A stretch of 64,000 nt of DNA from Methanocella conradii HZ254 (GTDB lineage Archaea; Halobacteriota; Methanocellia; Methanocellales; Methanocellaceae), in assembly GCF_000251105.1 (NCBI RefSeq), contig NC_017034.1, positions 930,001 to 994,000 of the forward strand, in the 5' to 3' direction. The stretch's first letter is position 1; each line of letters starts with the position of its first letter. The position numbers and the translations under genes were made by a program. The notes below the pieces were generated by a model. That model was not told the DNA's origin, did no database searches, and was given only the letters and a program-made list of their open reading frames with translations. Shown one piece after another: positions 60,901 through 64,000 of this stretch.

Positions 60901-60998
60901 TAGAGGCGTACAGAAAATTCATAGACTGCGCCCCGCCGCAGTATGCCAGCTATGTGGACCATGCGCGCCAGCGGGTAAGGGAGATGGGAAATGCGTAA
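57978..60998 (+). CDS. 1006-residue TPR-array protein (27 repeats)
   Basis: After about 50 residues without repeats (SGIKSFFDTIMGSSRYKGEM... ), the protein is an array of 34-residue TPR units. I count 27 copies of the central AEAHYNLGVALDDKG-type helix, with the following helix of DDAIREFREAVRLKPDD type. Units are very alike, especially at the DNA level. The C-terminus (about residues 975-1006) caps the array with a short AVEAYRKFIDCAPP stretch. No signal peptide or membrane helix is seen, so a cytoplasmic scaffold for protein complexes is likely. Several units diverge (EEPNAHYSLGMALYKKG, DDFSARFQLGLAFNEKN). The partner is unknown. Promoter tracts lie in 57751-57977. Confidence 0.9.
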   Translation: MSGIKSFFDTIMGSSRYKGEMAAQRAVNPRASVAYSVDARSSRDSIQDIKSMLDEAITEYSEAVRQKPDYAEAHYNLGVALDDKGLLDDAIREFREAVRLNPDFSEAHYNLGVALDDKGLLDDAIKEYRESLRLNPDYARAHYSLGIALGKRDQLDEAIHEFKEALRLQPDNPEVHYNMGVVLARKGLIDDAIKAFRDAIALKPDDAEAHYNLGVSLDYKGLIDEAISEFRETVWLKPDDAEAHYNLGLALSKKGMFDQAIREYREAVRLKPDYAKAHNNLGIVLDYKGMVDEAIKEYRAAVNLKPDDAEAHYNLGVALTSKNELDEAIHEFKEAVKLKPNYPEAHFKLGYALCRKGLLDDAIRELREAIWLRPGFAEAHYNLGVVFGKKNMMDDAIRELKDAIRLRPDYAEAHYNLGLAYDYKGQIDDAIKEYKEALRIRPDYVKARNNLGVALDEKGFLDDTIREFREVVWLKPDDAEAHYNLGLALSKKGSLDQAIREFREAYRLKPDFAEAFYNLAVVFGKKGLLDDAIREYREAIRLRPDYAEAHYNLAIAYSKKNMVDDAIKEFREAVHLRPDDANAHYNLGLALNKKGLLDNAIREYVEVVRLRPDDAKAHNNLALALYDKGMLDEAVKEFREAIRIKPEYAEAHYNLGVALDRKGLIDEAIGEYLIAIEMKPEEPNAHYSLGMALYKKGLLDDAIKEFKEVIWLKPDDFSARFQLGLAFNEKNMLDDAIRELREAASMEPGDPAIHYNLGLVLGRKGLLDDAIGEFKAALKLKPDDVNAHYYLGLAYNYKGMYDDAATELGEALRLKPDDANTHYNLGVVMANMGRFDDAIREYREALRIKPDYAKAHNNLGIVLDYKGQVDEAIAEYLEAVRLKPDDANAHYNLGLAYDNKGMLDEAIRELKEALRLKPDDANAHYNLGVILGKKGLLKEAIDEYNIAVSLRPDYAEAYYNLGFALDMAQMGAKAVEAYRKFIDCAPPQYASYVDHARQRVREMGNA

Positions 60999-61035
60999 AA
61001 AGGATAAATAGACGGGTTTTTAACCCCGCCATAAC

Positions 61036-61227
61036 TTACCAGAACATTCCGAACGGCCCGAAAGGACAAAATGGACCAAACGGCCCGAAGCCGAATCTGA
61101 ATAGGCCGAATAGCCCGAATGGGCCGAACGGGCCGAACGGGCCGAACGGAAACCATGCTGCCGCTGGTAGAACCGCGGTGGCGAATGCGGCTAAAGCGGT
61201 AACTGCTGCCATCAATTTTTTATGCAT
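61036..61227 (-). CDS. Small secreted FGPFG-repeat protein 1
   Basis: The 63-residue product starts MHKKLMAAVTALAAF and has a signal peptide ending LPAAA. The mature part of about 39 residues is built from FGPFG-type repeats (WFPFGPFGPFG... GPFGMFW), almost only Phe, Gly and Pro with one Cys and a terminal Trp. A GGGAGGT ribosome binding site directly precedes the ATG. It is paralogous to the gene at 61397-61678 in signal peptide, repeat and promoter. No known family comes to mind. Hydrophobic surface-coating, silk-like or amyloid-like behaviour is conceivable. Confidence 0.7.
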   Translation of the reverse strand: MHKKLMAAVTALAAFATAVLPAAAWFPFGPFGPFGPFGLFGLFRFGFGPFGPFCPFGPFGMFW

Positions 61228-61269
61228 AACCTGCAAACCTCCCACAATATATGAGATAGCAGGGCATAA

Positions 61270-61300
61270 TGTTTAATATTGCCTGCAAATTTAGTGAAAT
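61270..61300 (-). promoter_or_regulatory. Promoter of FGPFG protein 1, conserved with FGPFG protein 2
   Basis: On the minus strand, ATTTCACTAAATTTGC is followed after a few bases by AATATTAAACA. The paired gene has ATTTCCCTAAGATTGC and the same AATATTAAACA (61723-61733 on the plus strand as TGTTTAATATT). The similarity extends into the leader, which implies a shared and conserved promoter. Confidence 0.55.
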
Positions 61301-61396
61301 ATGGCTTGTTAAAAGCCATTATTTATTATTAAATATATATAAAAGAAAAAATGGTCTAATATTATGCCCTACCTGTAATGGTACCGCTCACCTTTT

Positions 61397-61678
61397 TTAA
61401 CAGATGCCGAATGGGCCGAAAGGCCCGAACGGGAACCCAACGCCGAATGGCCCGAAGCCTCCGAAGAATGGGGTTGCAAAGCCATTGACGCTAGTGAACC
61501 CCGAAGTGAAAGTCGAGGCTGTTGTGAATCCGGAAGTAAAGCTCGTGCCGAATGGCCCGAAGCCAAACGGGCCGCAGTGGCCGAACGGTCCGAAAGGCGT
61601 AAACCATGCCATGGCGGGCAGGGCGCATGCCATTGCAAGCAAAGCCACGGTAAATGCTATCAATAGTTTCCTGAACAT
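61397..61678 (-). CDS. Small secreted FGPFG-repeat protein 2
   Basis: The 93-residue protein has a signal peptide (MFRKLLIAFTVALLAMACALPAMA, given here in two parts: MFRKLLIAFTVALL, AMACALPAMA). The mature chain of about 69 residues has FGPFG blocks at both ends and a Ser/Thr/Phe-rich middle (SFTSGFTTASTFTSGF). One Cys lies in the first block and one is the last residue. GGAGGAGG stands at a good distance upstream of the ATG. Same composition bias and same cleavage context (ALPAxAWF) as the neighbour gene. The opposite strand also stays open for 99 codons, but that frame lacks a plausible start context and its Pro/Asn-rich content mirrors this gene, so I treat it as a shadow. Confidence 0.72.
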   Translation of the reverse strand: MFRKLLIAFTVALLAMACALPAMAWFTPFGPFGHCGPFGFGPFGTSFTSGFTTASTFTSGFTSVNGFATPFFGGFGPFGVGFPFGPFGPFGIC

Positions 61679-62019
61679 ACTTCTTTTATACCTCCTCCAT
61701 TAAGTCTGATAGAAGGATATGTTGTTTAATATTATGCGTAATTATCAGCAATCTTAGGGAAATGAGTCCAATTTTTAGCGATTATTTTTGTTAAGCAATA
61801 AATATTGGTTGTTTTGTTAAAATAAGTTCATTTATGCTTTATATTTTAGGTATTAAGTGGGCTATTGCCTGCTTTTTGTACCTATGATGCGTAATGCTGA
61901 AGCTTGGCCCTGCCGACTTAAAAAGCAATCTATATATAGTTGGCGCGAGTATTGATTCTCTAAAATCAGGCTTACATAGGCCGATTTGTCCGCAAGGCAC
62001 TCATAGATGCGCCAGAGGC
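61679..62019. other. Intergenic region between FGPFG protein 2 and valS
   Basis: The 341-bp AT-rich region holds the minus-strand promoter and leader of FGPFG protein 2 (61680-61765) and, further right, a TATA-like TATATATAG (about 61931-61939) that should serve valS. No gene or further repeat is seen. Confidence 0.6.
61723..61763 (-). promoter_or_regulatory. Promoter of FGPFG protein 2
   Basis: AATATTAAACA (minus strand, 61733-61723) and the upstream ATTTCCCTAAGATTGC (61763-61748) match the elements before FGPFG protein 1. The distance between them is 12-15 bp longer here. Confidence 0.55.
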
Positions 62020-64000
62020 ATGTCAATGACTGAGTTCCCCAAAAAATATGACCCAAAGGAGATTGAGCCCAGGATACAAAAGTTCTGGGAAGAGGAGAAG
62101 ATCTTTAAGTTTGACCCTACCAGCGAGAGGCCTACCTATTCTATAGATACGCCTCCTCCTACGCTGTCAGGCTATATCCACATGGGACATGTCATGTCGT
62201 ACTCGCAGGCGGAGTTCGTGGCCCGATACCAGCGCATGAAAGGAAAGAACGTCTTCTACCCTATGGGCTTTGACGATAATGGCCTTCCCACCGAGCGCTT
62301 TGTCGAGAAGAAGTATAAGGTTAACATAAAGGAGATAGGCCGCGAGGAGTTCATCAAGCTTTGCCTCAAGGAGACCGAGATAGGAGGCGCAAACTACCGG
62401 AACGTCTGGACGAGGCTGGGCATATCGGTGGACTGGAGCCTGCTGTATTCTACTATTAATAAGCGCTGCCAGCGTATCTCCCAGCGGTCTTTCATAGACA
62501 TCTACAAAAAAGGCAGGATAGAGAGGCGCAACGAGCCGGCCATATGGTGCCCCCTTTGTGAGACCTCGCTTGCCCAGGCGGACGTGGAGGACTCCGAGCC
62601 CCGGAAATCGTTCCTTAATACGATTAAGTTTAAGGGGGAGGATGGCGCTGACCTTTTGATTGCAACCTCAAGGCCCGAGCTTTTATCGTCGTGCGTGGCG
62701 CTGCTGGTAAACCCCGGGGACGAGCGCTATAAGCACCTCGTCGGTAAGACGGCTATAACTCCGCTTTTTAACGAAAAGGTGCCCATACTGGCAGACATAA
62801 AGGTAGACCCGGAGTTCGGCACTGGCATGGTCATGGTGTGCACGTTCGGGGACAAGACGGATATAGACTGGTGGAGGCAGTTCGGCCTGCCGCTAAAGCT
62901 TTCCATCAACGCTAACGGCACTATGAACGATAACGCACAAAAATATAAGGGCATGACCATCACGGAGTGCAGGAAGCAAATCATCGAGGACTTAAAGGAG
63001 GCCGGGCTGCTCGTGGAGCAGAAGCCCATCGAGCACGTCATGAACGTGCACGAGCGCTGCGGGACGCCGGTGGAATACTACGTAACGCAGCAATGGTTCA
63101 TCAAGATACTCGACCTCAAGGATGAGCTGCTTGCGCAGGGCGCGAAGCTTAAATGGTACCCTGAGCGTATGAAAGTCAGATACGATACATGGATAAACGG
63201 CCTCAAGTGGGATTGGTGTATATCAAGGCAGCGCTACTTTGGCGTTCCGTTCCCGTTGTGGTATTGCAAGAAGTGTGGCGCCGTGGCATTAGCGGATGAG
63301 AGCCAGCTTCCGGTAGACCCCATGGCCACAAAGCCTCTACGCCCGTGCGAAAAGTGTGGCTCTACGGAGTTTGAGCCAGAAAGGGACGTAATGGATACGT
63401 GGGCGACCTCCTCAGTCACTCCACTCATCAACTCGAACTGGGGCGAGCCCAACTCTATCATCGATAAAATATACCCGATGAGCCTGAGGCCGCAGGCCCA
63501 CGAGATCATCAGGACGTGGCTCTTCTATACAGTGATAAAGAGCTACCTGCATACCAACAGCCTGCCCTGGACTACAGTCATGATATCCGGCCACGGCCTG
63601 GACCCGCATGGCAAGGCGATGCACAAGTCCAAGGGCAACATAGTTGAGCCGCTGCCCATAGTGGACAAGTACAGCGCCGACGCCCTGAGGTGGTGGGCCG
63701 CATCGGCAAAGCTGGGCGACGACCTCCCATTCAAGGAAAAAGAAGTCGTGTATGGCCAAAAGTTCATAAATAAGCTCTTCAACGCCTCCAGGTTCGTATC
63801 CATCCACATCAAGGGATATAAGCCAGAGGAGCCAGAGCTGGAGCTTATAGACAGGTGGCTGCTCACGAAGCTTAACGATGTCATAAAAGAGAGCACCGAG
63901 AACTTCGAGCGCTACGAGTACAGCAAGGCGAAGGCGCTGACCGAGCAGTTCTTCTGGGGAGACTTCTGCGATAACTATCTTGAGATAGTCAAGGACCGGC
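62020..64000 (+). CDS. valS: Valyl-tRNA synthetase, C-terminus beyond window
   Basis: The first 660 residues of a class I aminoacyl-tRNA synthetase are present. The HIGH motif appears as GYIHMGH near residue 47-53, the editing domain with zinc-type cysteines (IWCPLCE near 172) follows, then the conserved WDWCISRQRYFGVPFPLW near 393-410, and the KMSKS-type motif as KAMHKSKGN near 533-541. The sequence is that of archaeal ValRS, which charges tRNA-Val with valine. The ATG at 62020 is chosen; 62026 is a second candidate. The final domains and anticodon-binding part lie outside the window. A TATA-like box lies about 80 bp upstream. Confidence 0.95.
   Translation, partial: MSMTEFPKKYDPKEIEPRIQKFWEEEKIFKFDPTSERPTYSIDTPPPTLSGYIHMGHVMSYSQAEFVARYQRMKGKNVFYPMGFDDNGLPTERFVEKKYKVNIKEIGREEFIKLCLKETEIGGANYRNVWTRLGISVDWSLLYSTINKRCQRISQRSFIDIYKKGRIERRNEPAIWCPLCETSLAQADVEDSEPRKSFLNTIKFKGEDGADLLIATSRPELLSSCVALLVNPGDERYKHLVGKTAITPLFNEKVPILADIKVDPEFGTGMVMVCTFGDKTDIDWWRQFGLPLKLSINANGTMNDNAQKYKGMTITECRKQIIEDLKEAGLLVEQKPIEHVMNVHERCGTPVEYYVTQQWFIKILDLKDELLAQGAKLKWYPERMKVRYDTWINGLKWDWCISRQRYFGVPFPLWYCKKCGAVALADESQLPVDPMATKPLRPCEKCGSTEFEPERDVMDTWATSSVTPLINSNWGEPNSIIDKIYPMSLRPQAHEIIRTWLFYTVIKSYLHTNSLPWTTVMISGHGLDPHGKAMHKSKGNIVEPLPIVDKYSADALRWWAASAKLGDDLPFKEKEVVYGQKFINKLFNASRFVSIHIKGYKPEEPELELIDRWLLTKLNDVIKESTENFERYEYSKAKALTEQFFWGDFCDNYLEIVKDR

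Noticed and set aside
57978..60998. Regular repeat pattern as a possible CRISPR array
   Set aside because: The period is 102 bp, the repeats are in frame and translate to TPR units without unique spacers, so it is a coding array.
61404..61703. Plus-strand frame of 99 codons opposite FGPFG protein 2
   Set aside because: It is Pro/Asn/Lys-rich as the mirror of FGPFG codons, lacks a signal peptide and a ribosome binding site, and the minus-strand gene has both.

Overview
The window reads as chromosomal DNA of a methanogenic euryarchaeon, most likely a class II methanogen of the Methanocellales type. The taxonomic guess is inference from gene content. The supporting genes are both halves of F420 chromophore synthesis (cofG and two cofH copies), an F420-reducing [NiFe] hydrogenase (frhA, frhG, frhB), a YcaO/TfuA pair of the kind that thioamidates methyl-coenzyme M reductase, an MtrA-like corrinoid protein, a tetraether-lipid-synthase-type radical SAM enzyme, archaeal pilins and PilT/TadA-type machinery, a PGF-CTERM surface protein, archaeal-type MAT, PPS and ApgM enzymes, TATA boxes and GGTGAT/GGAGG ribosome binding sites.

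Layout. 1-3866 is an arsenic-type island: an ArsP/DUF318 permease (cut by the window edge), an orphan soluble MtrA homologue, an ACR3 arsenite exporter and a thioredoxin-reductase-like flavoprotein. They are tied together by three copies of one 20-bp operator (ATTTCAA-N6-TTGAAAT type). 4187-8841 holds a small unknown gene, tfuA-ycaO, a Cas4/RecB-like nuclease, and larE plus a short larC. 8845-9913 is a three-gene YqjD/holin-like membrane operon. 10000-14975 holds PPS (CoA synthesis), MarC, a TrmB-type regulator divergent from a Tes-like enzyme, and an AmmeMemoRadiSam-type radical SAM enzyme.

15526-25435 is a cell-surface block: a one-pass receptor-like protein with an intracellular winged helix, an actin-like ATPase, a KaiC/HTR-like protein with a degenerate P-loop, a secretion ATPase, a TadC-like membrane platform and two pilin-like proteins. 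A tRNA-Arg(CCU) follows, then a DUF378 protein, a GNAT protein and MAT. 28165-33377 is the condensin operon (a small coiled-coil protein, SMC, ScpA, ScpB). A DUF3160 lipoprotein-like protein is divergent from the mtnA-cofG-cofH1-cofH2 run (35706-39884). The frhA-frhG-frhB operon follows on the minus strand (42881 to 40078), then thrB and apgM.

46023-49638 encodes two secreted adhesin-like proteins, the first behind a structured leader. Next come an ABC exporter, tRNA-Leu(GAG), an AAA_14/DUF4143 ATPase, a secreted protein, an MFS exporter, pyrD-pyrK-FAH, a 1006-residue protein made of 27 TPR units, two tiny secreted FGPFG-repeat proteins, and the start of valS running off the right edge.

The most unusual things are: the shared operator linking a corrinoid MtrA homologue to arsenic transporters; the surface block that combines an actin homologue, a degenerate KaiC-like protein and pilus machinery, with a matching upstream motif before two of its transcription units; and the pair of FGPFG mini-proteins with conserved promoters.
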